From Chlamydia trachomatis (GTDB lineage Bacteria > Chlamydiota > Chlamydiia > Chlamydiales > JAAKFR01): a stretch of 17,880 nt of DNA. This document shows, piece after piece, positions 7,254-15,096 of the stretch. Every line of letters starts with the position of its first letter. The first letter of the stretch is position 1. The stretch covers positions 1 to 17,880 of the forward strand of contig CAMAUB010000007.1 in assembly GCA_945861315.1 (NCBI GenBank). The letters are read 5' to 3'. The notes beneath the pieces are model-generated. The model was not told where the DNA came from, did not search any database, and was given only the letters and a program-made list of their open reading frames with translations. Position numbers and translations under genes: made by a program.

Positions 7254-8469
7254 TTTGCAAAATAATTAACATCAGTAGTGTGGATATAAAAAAATTGCAG
7301 GTCCACATAAAATTGATTTTTGCTGCCTTTTTTCCGAGATAAATAAAGCTGGAGCAGAATAGTAGTGTGATGAGTACCCCACCTATTCCCAAGCTTGCAA
7401 GCATCTCAACAACTACATTACTCGATTCAAAAAAGTAAAGCTGCCTATCACTCACTAAAATCTTCGACCTACTCAAATAGTGAGGAAAATTTAGATCATA
7501 AGCCAACCATCTCTCAAAACGGTATTCAGGAAGAGCGCCAAGCCCAACTCCAAAAAATGGGAACCGTTTAAATATAATCCACGATTCCTTAAAACTTCTG
7601 AATCTTTCAGTAAAAGAATGATGATGAATAATATAGTTCACAGATACTACTTTTAATAGAATTGAGAGAACATGTTTAGTAAAAAGAGCTAATAGTATCC
7701 CTACCAGAGATGCAACACCCATGATAAATTTTAGGATTTGAAAACGAAAAGAAGAGAATTTTTCTAGAAACAAAAAGAGAAAAAATAAAGCCATCAATAG
7801 TAGATAGAGCACAAATGCTGAAGATGCGCAAGAAATGGCAAAAAGAAAATGCACACAAATGAGGGTCGGCAAGTTTAAATTTTTTCTAAGAAAAAAATCT
7901 TCTTTTTGATTGAAAAAGTAGTGAAATGTGATCAGGACAATAAAAGGTGTCATGTAAAGGGCATAATAAGATGGCTCATAACAAAGTGCTGCCGGTCTGA
8001 CTATGAACTTTGTTGCTGCAAAACGGTGTAATTGGAAAAGCGTTATCAAACCTGCACAAATAAATGAGGCAAAATAGGCCTTTAAAACCCTCTTTGTCTT
8101 AAATTTAAGAAGCATCTGATAGGGAAGCCAAAAATAGACTAAAAGCATCATGCCATAAAAGAAAAAGAAAATAATACACCTCTTCTTGTATGGGGAGAAT
8201 ATCAAAGAGATTAAAATACACAAAGTCATTACAACCAAAGGTATAGCGATAGCTCGATGCAGCATAAAAAATTCTTTTCGATAGCGAAGCATCATTGCGA
8301 CAAGCAGTGCAAAACCTATTAGATTGTTAGCGCGAATTGCAAACCCAGCTAAACGCAGTTGTAAAAGATCTGCATGTAAAGTGAAGAAATAAAGAAAGGA
8401 GACAACAAAGAAAAAGTCGATCGTTTTTGGCAGGACAATCAGGCGTGGCTTATTATAGGTTAGAAGCAC
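7138..8469 (-). CDS. O-antigen polymerase/ligase-like polytopic membrane protein (Wzy/WaaL family)
   Basis: A 443-residue, very hydrophobic protein with about ten to twelve predicted membrane segments. Between the later helices, near residues 290-320, a soluble segment contains SFKESWIIFKRFPFFGVGLG, resembling the Wzy_C/O-antigen ligase motif (Arg-rich stretch, then F-P-x-F-G-x-G-x-G). The protein would polymerise repeat units or ligate a lipid-linked glycan on the periplasmic face. The start is GTG at 8469, overlapping the upstream methyltransferase gene by 17 bp, so translation is probably coupled. The final helix (around YVWVHVALAFAYFV) is encoded in the 116 bp that overlap the convergent reductase gene. 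Whether it is polymerase or ligase cannot be decided from sequence. Confidence 0.78.
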   Translation of the reverse strand: MLLTYNKPRLIVLPKTIDFFFVVSFLYFFTLHADLLQLRLAGFAIRANNLIGFALLVAMMLRYRKEFFMLHRAIAIPLVVMTLCILISLIFSPYKKRCIIFFFFYGMMLLVYFWLPYQMLLKFKTKRVLKAYFASFICAGLITLFQLHRFAATKFIVRPAALCYEPSYYALYMTPFIVLITFHYFFNQKEDFFLRKNLNLPTLICVHFLFAISCASSAFVLYLLLMALFFLFLFLEKFSSFRFQILKFIMGVASLVGILLALFTKHVLSILLKVVSVNYIIHHHSFTERFRSFKESWIIFKRFPFFGVGLGALPEYRFERWLAYDLNFPHYLSRSKILVSDRQLYFFESSNVVVEMLASLGIGGVLITLLFCSSFIYLGKKAAKINFMWTCNFFISTLLMLIILQINQGLLRTYVWVHVALAFAYFVKTIQLSAQDPLEVESA

Positions 8470-9211
8470 GCTTTAACCACCCATTTGTAAAATGCGTCAC
8501 TCTCTTTTTGTAAGGTGAGCGATTGTACTGTTTATCAGGCAACTCTAACGCATACTCTGGATGCTTTTCAAGGAATTTTTCCACAGCCGCTTGCGGGTTG
8601 TCCTCCTTCCAATCAGACTTTCCACGTGGCACATTGTGGAGCTCTTTTTTGAATCCATCTGCAACAACCAAATAGTGTCCTGGAGTTACAATAGGAGCAA
8701 AGCATTCAAGCTCCTGCAAAACATGTTCTTTAGTATGGTTAGAATCAAGGATCACCATAACACTCTCATCTGGTTCAATACCTAACTGTGCCACTAGTGC
8801 ACGATTTGTAGAACTTCCATTAATCAAGGTAAGAAGATAAGAGAGTGGACTGGTTTCTAAGATTTTACAATTGTGAGGATGTAGATCGATGTCTATTCCA
8901 ATCACACGTCCACTTCCCATTGCGTGGCAAATAGAGGCATAAAACAAAAGGCTACCTCCCATTGCTATACCGCATTCGATAATGACGTCTGGACGATGAG
9001 AGTAAATGAGCTCTTGGAGGGTGATTAGATCTTCTGGGAGTTGAAGTGTGGGTTGGCCCATCCATGTAAAGCCGTAGTGATAGTGTGCATTCCAGCCAAC
9101 TTTTAACCAAAGATCGGAAAGAACATGAAAGGCCTCTTCTGAGTAGAGAGGGAGGCACTTCCCGTCTGAAAGGGTGATAGTATCATCATTAAGAGTAAGC
9201 GAGAGCTTCAT
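8453..9211 (-). CDS. CmcI-family (cephalosporin hydroxylase-like) SAM-dependent methyltransferase
   Basis: A 252-residue protein of the family named after cephalosporin hydroxylase CmcI, whose characterised members include rhamnosyl O-methyltransferases. Motif I is VIIECGIAMGGSLLFYA, followed by RVIGIDIDLHPHN; VMVILDSNHTKEHVLQEL and the GHYLVVADG strand are also typical. In this context it probably O-methylates a sugar of the surface glycan rather than acting on antibiotics. The ATG at 9211 is preferred because it gives the family length and overlaps the end of the UDP-glucose dehydrogenase gene by 23 bp, suggesting coupling; the frame is open to 9334 but that part lies inside the upstream gene. 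It is the second gene of a three-gene minus-strand operon. Confidence 0.83.
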   Translation of the reverse strand: MKLSLTLNDDTITLSDGKCLPLYSEEAFHVLSDLWLKVGWNAHYHYGFTWMGQPTLQLPEDLITLQELIYSHRPDVIIECGIAMGGSLLFYASICHAMGSGRVIGIDIDLHPHNCKILETSPLSYLLTLINGSSTNRALVAQLGIEPDESVMVILDSNHTKEHVLQELECFAPIVTPGHYLVVADGFKKELHNVPRGKSDWKEDNPQAAVEKFLEKHPEYALELPDKQYNRSPYKKRVTHFTNGWLKRASNL

Positions 9212-10535
9212 GCAATAGGGGTGTTTGTCCAATTCCAAAGTAGTCGAAACCTCGAGCAGCCATTTCAGAAGGGGTGTATTGATTGCGCCCATCAAAAAAG
9301 GCGCGTCCCTGCATCTCTTGGAGGATACGATCAAAATCTACGAAACGAAATTGTTTCCACTCTGTCAAAAGCACTATAGCATCAGAATCCTTTGCACAAG
9401 CATATTCATCTTTGCACCATTTTATCTGAGGTGACTTGGGCAAAAGGGTTTTTGCTTTCTGCATCGCAACAGGATCATAGAGTGAGAGCATCGCTCCTTG
9501 CTCAAGTAGAGTGCGAATCAAGACAAGAGAAGGGGCTTCTCGCATATCATCTGTCCCTGGTTTGAAGGAGAGTCCCCAGATAGCAATCCGTTTTTTAGAA
9601 AGATTTCCTGCAAAATAGTTAGAAATTTTCTCTCCCATCACAAGTTTTTGGCGTGCATTCACTTTTTCAATGGCATCAACAAGCGACATCTCATATCCAT
9701 GCTGAGCAGCAAGGGCACGCAGGGCCTTGATGTCTTTTGGAAAACAAGATCCACCATATCCCACACCTGCATAGAGGAAGGAGTAGCCAATGCGCGTATC
9801 TGAGCCAATGCCTTTGCGCACTCGTCTAATGTCAGCGCCTGTTTTTTCACAAAGGCCTGCTAGTTCGTTCATAAAAGAAATTCTTGATGCAAGCATTGCA
9901 TTTGCAGCATATTTGGTCATCTCTGCTGATGCTGGGTCCATGATGAGAATGCGTTCATGATTGAGGTTAAAAGGGGAGTAAAGCTCTTGCATAAGGGCTG
10001 CAACGCGTGGATTATCTGTCCCAATGACGATACGATCTGGCTTCATGAAATCACTAATTGCATCTCCCTCTTTCAAAAATTCGGGGTTGGAGACCACATC
10101 AAATTCTATAGAAGGTTTTGCAAGAGATCTTTCAATAGCCTCAGCTACTTTTCTCGAACTGCCAACTGGGACCGTCGATTTATTGACTATTACTTTATAG
10201 CTATCCATTTGTTCTGCAACTTGAGCTGCCGCTTGCATTACATAAGAGAGATCGGCTGATCCATTCCTATCTTCAGGGGTTGGAACAGCTAAAAAACAGA
10301 AGAGCGCACCGCGCACACCATAAGCATAATCCGTTGTAAACTCAAGTCTTCCGGCCAAGACACTTCGCTTTACAATCTCTTCAAGCCCTGGCTCATAGAT
10401 AGGTATAATTCCATCTTTAAGATCTTGGATTTTCTTCTTATCAATATCGAGGCAAATCACATGATGCCCCATTTCTGCAAAACAAGCCCCAGTGACTAGC
10501 CCCACATATCCAGTTCCTACAACAAGTATCTTCAT
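9189..10535 (-). CDS. ugd: UDP-glucose 6-dehydrogenase
   Basis: This enzyme oxidises UDP-glucose to UDP-glucuronate with two NAD+, in the cytoplasm. The 448-residue length is normal. The N-terminal Rossmann motif is MKILVVGTGYVGLVTG. NPEFLKEGDAISDFMKPDR (about 150-168) and AGVGYGGSCFPKDIKAL carry the family signatures, with catalytic Cys264 in the latter. The C-terminal domain includes WGLSFKPGTDDMREAPS. The ATG at 10535 puts the Rossmann motif at the very N-terminus, as in the family; the frame is open to 10568 without support. It leads the ugd/methyltransferase/polymerase operon and is divergent from the UDP-xylose synthase gene, which uses its product, 62 bp away. Confidence 0.95.
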   Translation of the reverse strand: MKILVVGTGYVGLVTGACFAEMGHHVICLDIDKKKIQDLKDGIIPIYEPGLEEIVKRSVLAGRLEFTTDYAYGVRGALFCFLAVPTPEDRNGSADLSYVMQAAAQVAEQMDSYKVIVNKSTVPVGSSRKVAEAIERSLAKPSIEFDVVSNPEFLKEGDAISDFMKPDRIVIGTDNPRVAALMQELYSPFNLNHERILIMDPASAEMTKYAANAMLASRISFMNELAGLCEKTGADIRRVRKGIGSDTRIGYSFLYAGVGYGGSCFPKDIKALRALAAQHGYEMSLVDAIEKVNARQKLVMGEKISNYFAGNLSKKRIAIWGLSFKPGTDDMREAPSLVLIRTLLEQGAMLSLYDPVAMQKAKTLLPKSPQIKWCKDEYACAKDSDAIVLLTEWKQFRFVDFDRILQEMQGRAFFDGRNQYTPSEMAARGFDYFGIGQTPLLHEALAYS

Positions 10536-10561
10536 AAGAGAAAAATCGTACCAATTTAGCA

Positions 10562-10590
10562 GTGACAATACAAGTGAAATTCTTTACAAT
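10562..10590 (+). promoter_or_regulatory. Candidate sigma-70-type promoter for the uxs/gae operon
   Basis: GTGACA at 10562-10567 (one mismatch to TTGACA) is followed after exactly 17 bp by TACAAT at 10585-10590 (one mismatch to TATAAT). The expected transcription start, about seven bases downstream, falls at or next to the ATG at 10598, so the mRNA may be leaderless or almost so. No Shine-Dalgarno sequence is visible, which is consistent. It lies in the divergent spacer with ugd. Promoter activity is inferred from motifs alone. Confidence 0.5.
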
Positions 10591-10597
10591 CGTAGCT

Positions 10598-11524
10598 ATG
10601 AAAAAACGGATTTTAATTACAGGAGGCGCTGGCTTTGTTGGATCACACCTATGCGATGCTCTTTTTAAACAAGGACATGAAATAATCTGCCTCGATAATT
10701 TTTATACCGGAAACCTTCAAAACATAGCCCATCTGCCCATTGAGATCATCAACCACGATATTTGCCACCCTCTTTTCCTTGAAGTAGATGAAATCTATAA
10801 TTTGGCTTGTCCTGCCTCTCCTGTCCACTACCAAAATAACCCTGTCCAAACAACTCGAACAAGTATTCTTGGTTCTCTTAATTTACTTGAACTGGCTCAA
10901 AAAACAGGAGCTAAAATCCTCCAAGCATCAACTAGTGAGGTATACGGAGATCCTGCCGTTCATCCACAGGTAGAGAACTACTGGGGACATGTCAACCCAA
11001 TTGGCATTCGTGCTTGCTATGACGAGGGGAAACGGTGTGGAGAAACACTTTTTTTTGACTATAAAAGGCAGTATAAACTTGATATACGCGTTGTGCGCAT
11101 TTTTAACACCTATGGCCCAAAAATGCACCCAAATGACGGGCGTGTTGTCTCGAATTTTATTGTACAAGCGATTAATAATAAGCCTATTACAGTTTTTGGG
11201 AATGGGCAACAGACTCGCTCTTTCTGCTATGTCGATGACCTTGTAATAGGCATTATAGCAGCGATGGAGAGCACTCATAGTGGACCAATTAATCTTGGCA
11301 ATCCATCTGAATTTACCATGCTTGAGCTTGCTCAAAACATCTTGGATTTAACCGGTTCAAAATCGAATATTATCTTTTACCCTCTTCCCCAAGACGATCC
11401 CAAACAAAGACGCCCCGATATCTCTCTTGCTAAAAAGCTTCTGAATTGGGAACCAAAAATCGCTTTACACGAAGGACTTATGAAGACTATTTCCTATTTT
11501 AAGATGGAGAGTCTGTGTGTCTAA
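10598..11524 (+). CDS. uxs: UDP-glucuronate decarboxylase (UDP-xylose synthase)
   Basis: This enzyme converts UDP-glucuronate to UDP-xylose through a 4-keto intermediate, using bound NAD+. The 308-residue protein starts [18 protein letters not shown]. The substrate-specific UXS hallmarks are all present: [32 protein letters not shown] with the catalytic Ser/Thr, YWGHVNPIG, and RACYDEGKR with Tyr-x3-Lys. [11 protein letters not shown] and [16 protein letters not shown] complete the substrate site. The ATG at 10598 is chosen because it matches the family start; a GTG at 10562 would add 12 unlike residues and coincides with the putative -35 box. It overlaps the next gene by 8 bp (shared GTGTCTAA), indicating coupled translation. 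Confidence 0.94.
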   Translation: MKKRILITGGAGFVGSHLCDALFKQGHEIICLDNFYTGNLQNIAHLPIEIINHDICHPLFLEVDEIYNLACPASPVHYQNNPVQTTRTSILGSLNLLELAQKTGAKILQASTSEVYGDPAVHPQVENYWGHVNPIGIRACYDEGKRCGETLFFDYKRQYKLDIRVVRIFNTYGPKMHPNDGRVVSNFIVQAINNKPITVFGNGQQTRSFCYVDDLVIGIIAAMESTHSGPINLGNPSEFTMLELAQNILDLTGSKSNIIFYPLPQDDPKQRRPDISLAKKLLNWEPKIALHEGLMKTISYFKMESLCV

Positions 11525-12509
11525 AAAAGTGTTTTTAACGGGAGCGGCGGGCTTTATTGGATTTCATGTAGCAAAAGCGCTCAGAGCACAAGGAGATCAG
11601 GTCATTGGCTTTGATAACTTTAATGACTATTACTGCCCAGAACTTAAAAAAGAGCGAGCCTACATGCTTCAAGAAATTGGGGTGGAGATGATCAAAGGAG
11701 AGCTAAGCTCCCTTAACCTTCCAGATTGCACTCATGTACTCAATCTTGCTGCTCAAGCGGGAGTTCGCTATGCCAGGCAAAATCCCAATGCTTATGTCGA
11801 TAGCAATTTAATCGGATTTATTCGTCTCTTAGAAGAGCTTAAAATGCGCCCAGAAATTCCACTTATTTATGCCTCTTCTTCTTCAGTCTATGGTAACAAT
11901 GAAAAGGTTCCCTTTTCCGATGCTGATCGAACTGACAAACCTGCAAATCTTTATGCTGCAACAAAAAAAGCAAATGAGCTGCTAGCCTATAGTTACCACC
12001 ATATCTATGGAATTAAGACAACAGGGCTTCGCTACTTCACCGTCTATGGACCGTGGGGGCGCCCCGACATGGCATATTACAGCTTTACAAAAGCTATTTT
12101 AGCTGGAGATCCGATCCATCTTTATAATCAGGGGAAAATGTGGCGCGACTTCACCTATATTGATGATATTGTTCAAGGAACTCTTGCGGCGCTTGATCTT
12201 TCAGCAGAGTGTGAAATTTTTAATCTTGGAAATAACAAACCAGAAGAGCTCATGACTTTTGTGAATCTTTTAGAAGATCTTCTTGGTAAGAAGGCCACGA
12301 TTGTTTTGGAAGGGAGCAGAAGTGATGAGATGATCACAACATTTGCTGATATCTCACATGCAGAAAAAAAACTAAACTACAAACCACACATCTCTCTTCA
12401 AGAGGGTCTTTCAAAATTTGTTGAGTGGTATAGTAGATTTAATCGACTAGATAATTCTTTAAAAACTTCTGGCAGAGCATCGATAATATCAGATGCAACC
12501 ATGCAGTAA
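11517..12509 (+). CDS. UDP-glucuronate 4-epimerase
   Basis: This extended SDR interconverts UDP-glucuronate and UDP-galacturonate. The 330-residue sequence shows the NAD-binding [10 protein letters not shown], the family landmark [37 protein letters not shown], the Tyr-x3-Lys in YAATKKANE, and [15 protein letters not shown], which is characteristic of uronate epimerases (LpsL/CapI/GAE type). It starts with GTG at 11517, overlapping the uxs stop by 8 bp. The normal family end is near [12 protein letters not shown]. The following roughly 25 residues (to ISDATMQ) have no family counterpart and are encoded opposite the conserved end of the convergent hydrate-repair gene, as if the gene had lost its own stop and read into its neighbour. 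Confidence 0.92.
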   Translation: MSKKVFLTGAAGFIGFHVAKALRAQGDQVIGFDNFNDYYCPELKKERAYMLQEIGVEMIKGELSSLNLPDCTHVLNLAAQAGVRYARQNPNAYVDSNLIGFIRLLEELKMRPEIPLIYASSSSVYGNNEKVPFSDADRTDKPANLYAATKKANELLAYSYHHIYGIKTTGLRYFTVYGPWGRPDMAYYSFTKAILAGDPIHLYNQGKMWRDFTYIDDIVQGTLAALDLSAECEIFNLGNNKPEELMTFVNLLEDLLGKKATIVLEGSRSDEMITTFADISHAEKKLNYKPHISLQEGLSKFVEWYSRFNRLDNSLKTSGRASIISDATMQ

Positions 12510-14101
12510 GATGAGTGTCTTTGAGCAGCAACCTCTCCAGCAACTGAATGAATATGTACACCTAATACTGCAGAGTGAAAGGGATTTTTTGTGCGAGCTA
12601 AGAAAGCTGATATTATCCCTGTTAACACATCACCACTACCAGCTGTGGCCATTCCGGGATCACCGCGCGCACTAATGTAGGGCTTTTGACCTGGATGGAA
12701 AATAAAAGTGGGAGCTCCCTTAAGTACCAAAGTCACTTTTTGCTCTTCGCTATAGCGTTGACACTGCTTTAACAGCTCAAGGATTGGAGGCATAGCTTCT
12801 AATTTGAGTAATCGCAGCATCTCTGCAGCATGAGGGGTCATGACAGTTAGAGGGGGAAGAGCAATCTTATGATGCGCTAAAAGAGTTAGCGCCTCTGCAT
12901 CAATCACGCATGGTTTGTTAACAGTTGGTAAGATTTCACGCAGCATCTTTAACGCTTGATCCGATGTTCCAATACCTGGGCCAACAAAAATAGCAGAGGC
13001 TCTTTCCATGGCGTCTAAAACACTTTTTGCATCGTGATAACCTTGTTTGATCACTTCAGGAGGAGAGTGGCCAAGCTCTGCTTGCATTTCAGCTGGATGT
13101 AAAAGCCGAACAATGCCTGCACCTGAGCGAAGAGCTGAAAAACTTGCCAAAATAGGCGCTCCTGGCATACCTAAAGAGCCTCCAAGTCCCACAACATAGC
13201 CCGCTTCATATTTGTGTTGTGTCCGTTTGATGGGAGGAAAAATAGAGAGGATCAACTCGTCATTGATCAAAATAAAATCTTCTTCCGCTTGGTCAATAAA
13301 GGTATTTCCTAAACCAAAATCGTAGCAATGAATCCACCCTACATAATTCCAAGCTTCTGCTAAAAAACAACCTGTTTTCGGCAGTCCTAAAAAGAGTGTG
13401 GCACTCGCATTGATTGCAACACTTGCTACCTCACCTGTTGTCCCATTAATGCCTGAGGGAACATCGATTGAGACAATAAAGGCACTTGAAGCATTGGCTT
13501 TTTCTATCGCAATGCGGTATAGCCCTTCCACTTGCCCATGAAAACCAGTTCCCAAAATTCCATCAATAATGAGGTTAGATTTCCCAAAATCAATCTCGAG
13601 GGCAGTTGAGACAAATTTTATTGCCCCCCCCTTCTTGATGAACAGCTTTGCCTGGAGTTGACACAGTTTTGAAGAAGATTCAAGAGGTGCAAGCGCAATC
13701 GCTGTAACGACAAATCCTCCCTTCATTAAAATAACACCGGCAGCATAGGCATCTGCCGCATTATTGCCTGAGCCACAAAGAAGTGTGATTTGAGGGCATA
13801 TACTCATCCAAGCTCGAAATGAGAATTTCGGCCGGCGTGAAAGCTCTCGCGATTGATCGATCGTAATCGACCCCATATTTCTAATATTGGGTCGATTACG
13901 ATCGATCAATCCCGAGGCTTTGATGCAGCCCAAATTTCTCATTTTGAGCTTGGATGAGTATATATGCATTTGCCCAATAAAGTGCTGCACAAGCTCAGCG
14001 ACACCTCTGCCAGCTGAAGCCATGAAATCTTCTTCTGCCGCTCCTGCTGCATAAGCGAGCTGCTCTATGCGAGCCATCTCTTTTGCCTTAACAACCTTCA
14101 T
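12398..14101 (-). CDS. nnr: Bifunctional NAD(P)H-hydrate epimerase / ADP-dependent NAD(P)H-hydrate dehydratase with in-frame repeat insertion
   Basis: This enzyme repairs hydrated NAD(P)H: the N-terminal YjeF_N domain epimerises NAD(P)HX and the C-terminal ribokinase-like domain dehydrates the S form using ADP. It has 567 residues, against roughly 500 for the family. The excess is residues 46-101, encoded by palindromic copy C in frame and without a stop, in the loop before the first core strand (CPQITLLCG). YjeF_N landmarks LIIDGILGTGFHGQVEG and SIDVPSGINGTTGEV are present, but the usual NNGGDG motif reads NNAADA. The dehydratase motif MATAGSGDVLTGIISAFLA is intact. The ATG at 14101 has AAGG six bases upstream and lies 8 bp after mreC. 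The 3' end overlaps the convergent epimerase gene by 112 bp. A G8 tract (13624-13631) could slip. Confidence 0.9.
   Translation of the reverse strand: MKVVKAKEMARIEQLAYAAGAAEEDFMASAGRGVAELVQHFIGQMHIYSSKLKMRNLGCIKASGLIDRNRPNIRNMGSITIDQSRELSRRPKFSFRAWMSICPQITLLCGSGNNAADAYAAGVILMKGGFVVTAIALAPLESSSKLCQLQAKLFIKKGGAIKFVSTALEIDFGKSNLIIDGILGTGFHGQVEGLYRIAIEKANASSAFIVSIDVPSGINGTTGEVASVAINASATLFLGLPKTGCFLAEAWNYVGWIHCYDFGLGNTFIDQAEEDFILINDELILSIFPPIKRTQHKYEAGYVVGLGGSLGMPGAPILASFSALRSGAGIVRLLHPAEMQAELGHSPPEVIKQGYHDAKSVLDAMERASAIFVGPGIGTSDQALKMLREILPTVNKPCVIDAEALTLLAHHKIALPPLTVMTPHAAEMLRLLKLEAMPPILELLKQCQRYSEEQKVTLVLKGAPTFIFHPGQKPYISARGDPGMATAGSGDVLTGIISAFLARTKNPFHSAVLGVHIHSVAGEVAAQRHSSYCMVASDIIDALPEVFKELSSRLNLLYHSTNFERPS
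13801..13960 (-). repeat. 160-bp palindromic element, copy C (inside nnr, translated in frame)
   Basis: A complete TA-bounded copy of the same length as copy B. The termini are 15-bp perfect inverted repeats (TACTCATCCAAGCTC). The apex at 13853-13909 forms a 27-bp stem with one mismatch and a TCT loop. Four GATC sites flank the apex. Read on the minus strand from TAC TCA TCC, the whole element is open and becomes part of Nnr; flanking codons outside the repeat also differ from any simple duplication, so the exact empty site cannot be reconstructed. The encoded peptide is basic and polar (for example KASGLIDRN, SITIDQSREL). The arrangement resembles Rickettsia palindromic elements in genes, but sequence and host appear unrelated. 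Confidence 0.93.
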
Positions 14102-14109
14102 CGCTAACC

Positions 14110-15096
14110 TTACTCGTTTGGATCAAACCCTATTTTGGGGATAATATAGACCGTTTGCAAAGAGTCAAGGTTTTTTACAACGGGGACAGCATCAATTTCG
14201 TAAGTATAGGCCCCCTCCCTTAATGGATGAACCCGCACAACCTCAGCAACACGCAATCCAACAGGAAATACCCCATCCATTCCAGTTGTTACAAGTAAAT
14301 CATTTTCTCTAATAATAGGAACAGCTCGACCACCCCCTTCAAGGGGTTTCCCAGTAGCAAGCTCTCGCGCCACACCCTCACTATCAGAAAAATCATAGTT
14401 AAAGCCATACCCCTTTAAACTATGTGTTCGATCACGCCAAAGAGGGGAGCCTGCTCCACAGATGACTCCCTTGGCTAAATACCACGTCTCTGCATCATGA
14501 TTGAGCTCAGCTTTTGCTCTCTCTAAATGAGCGACAATTGCCGGATCTTTTACACGCGCTAAAACAGCATCTATATGCTGTATAAAAGCCGCATTTTGGG
14601 GCAGGCCACGTGCCGCACGCACAGAAGGCTTAAGTGCCATGTCGGTAATCAAACGAACACGTGACTGCTTCTTTCCAACAAAGTCGATCACTCCAACCAC
14701 AGCATTCCCTGATAAAACAGGACTATTTTGAGCAATGATCTGCCGACCTATTAAAGCATTTGTCTGCTCACCAACATTCACCCAAAAAGAGCTCATCCAC
14801 ATCCCAGGGTCACGATAAATAACCTGGGCCGGTTGCACAAATGTATGCTTTGAAATTTCGGCGATCACATCACCCTCTTCAAGGAGTGTACGTAGCTTTC
14901 CTATTTCAAGGCGCAGAAGATGATTCTCAGCTTCAAGCCTTTGCTCTGGAAGAGATTTTTCTGTTTGTTTCCAAACCGGAGAGAAAAGAGCAATCAAACG
15001 TACGCGACTTTTTTCGATAAAAAGTGTAGGCATTCCCAAAACAATGAAGAGCGCTGCTAGCAACCCAATATATTTTTTATAGCCTTTTCTTTTCAC
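14110..15096 (-). CDS. mreC: Rod shape-determining protein MreC
   Basis: A 328-residue bitopic inner-membrane protein of the elongasome, linking MreB to periplasmic peptidoglycan synthesis. Residues 1-8 are basic, a membrane helix spans about 9-27 (YIGLLAALFIVLGMPTLFI), a coiled coil lies near 48-80, and the periplasmic beta domains follow with NSPVLSGNAVVGVIDFVG, SRVRLITD and GMDGVFPVGLRVAEV, all typical of MreC. The start is GTG at 15096, inside the last codons of the aminotransferase gene (20-bp overlap), and nnr follows 8 bp downstream. mreB and mreD are not adjacent, unlike the usual mreBCD operon. About 40 residues around AKGVICGAGSPLWRDRTHSL look like a family-variable insertion. Confidence 0.9.
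   Translation of the reverse strand: MKRKGYKKYIGLLAALFIVLGMPTLFIEKSRVRLIALFSPVWKQTEKSLPEQRLEAENHLLRLEIGKLRTLLEEGDVIAEISKHTFVQPAQVIYRDPGMWMSSFWVNVGEQTNALIGRQIIAQNSPVLSGNAVVGVIDFVGKKQSRVRLITDMALKPSVRAARGLPQNAAFIQHIDAVLARVKDPAIVAHLERAKAELNHDAETWYLAKGVICGAGSPLWRDRTHSLKGYGFNYDFSDSEGVARELATGKPLEGGGRAVPIIRENDLLVTTGMDGVFPVGLRVAEVVRVHPLREGAYTYEIDAVPVVKNLDSLQTVYIIPKIGFDPNE

Noticed and set aside
9212..9334. Longer start for the CmcI-family gene
   Set aside because: The 41 added residues lie inside ugd in another frame and do not resemble the family; the ATG at 9211 gives normal length.
10562..10597. N-terminal extension of UDP-xylose synthase from GTG 10562
   Set aside because: The 12 added residues do not fit the family and the codon overlaps a plausible -35 box.
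10928..11335. 135-codon minus-strand reading frame inside uxs
   Set aside because: It lies opposite strongly conserved UDP-xylose synthase sequence, with no start signal and no recognisable motif.
13801..13960. nnr as a pseudogene or a fusion of two genes
   Set aside because: The frame is open across the insert, both flanks match one family, and the dehydratase motifs are intact.
13797..13970. A clean target-site duplication larger than TA around copy C
   Set aside because: Flanking GCATATA and TATATGC look like a duplication but are also part of the palindrome's symmetry; neither TA nor ATGC duplication gives an in-frame empty site, so the duplication cannot be defined.
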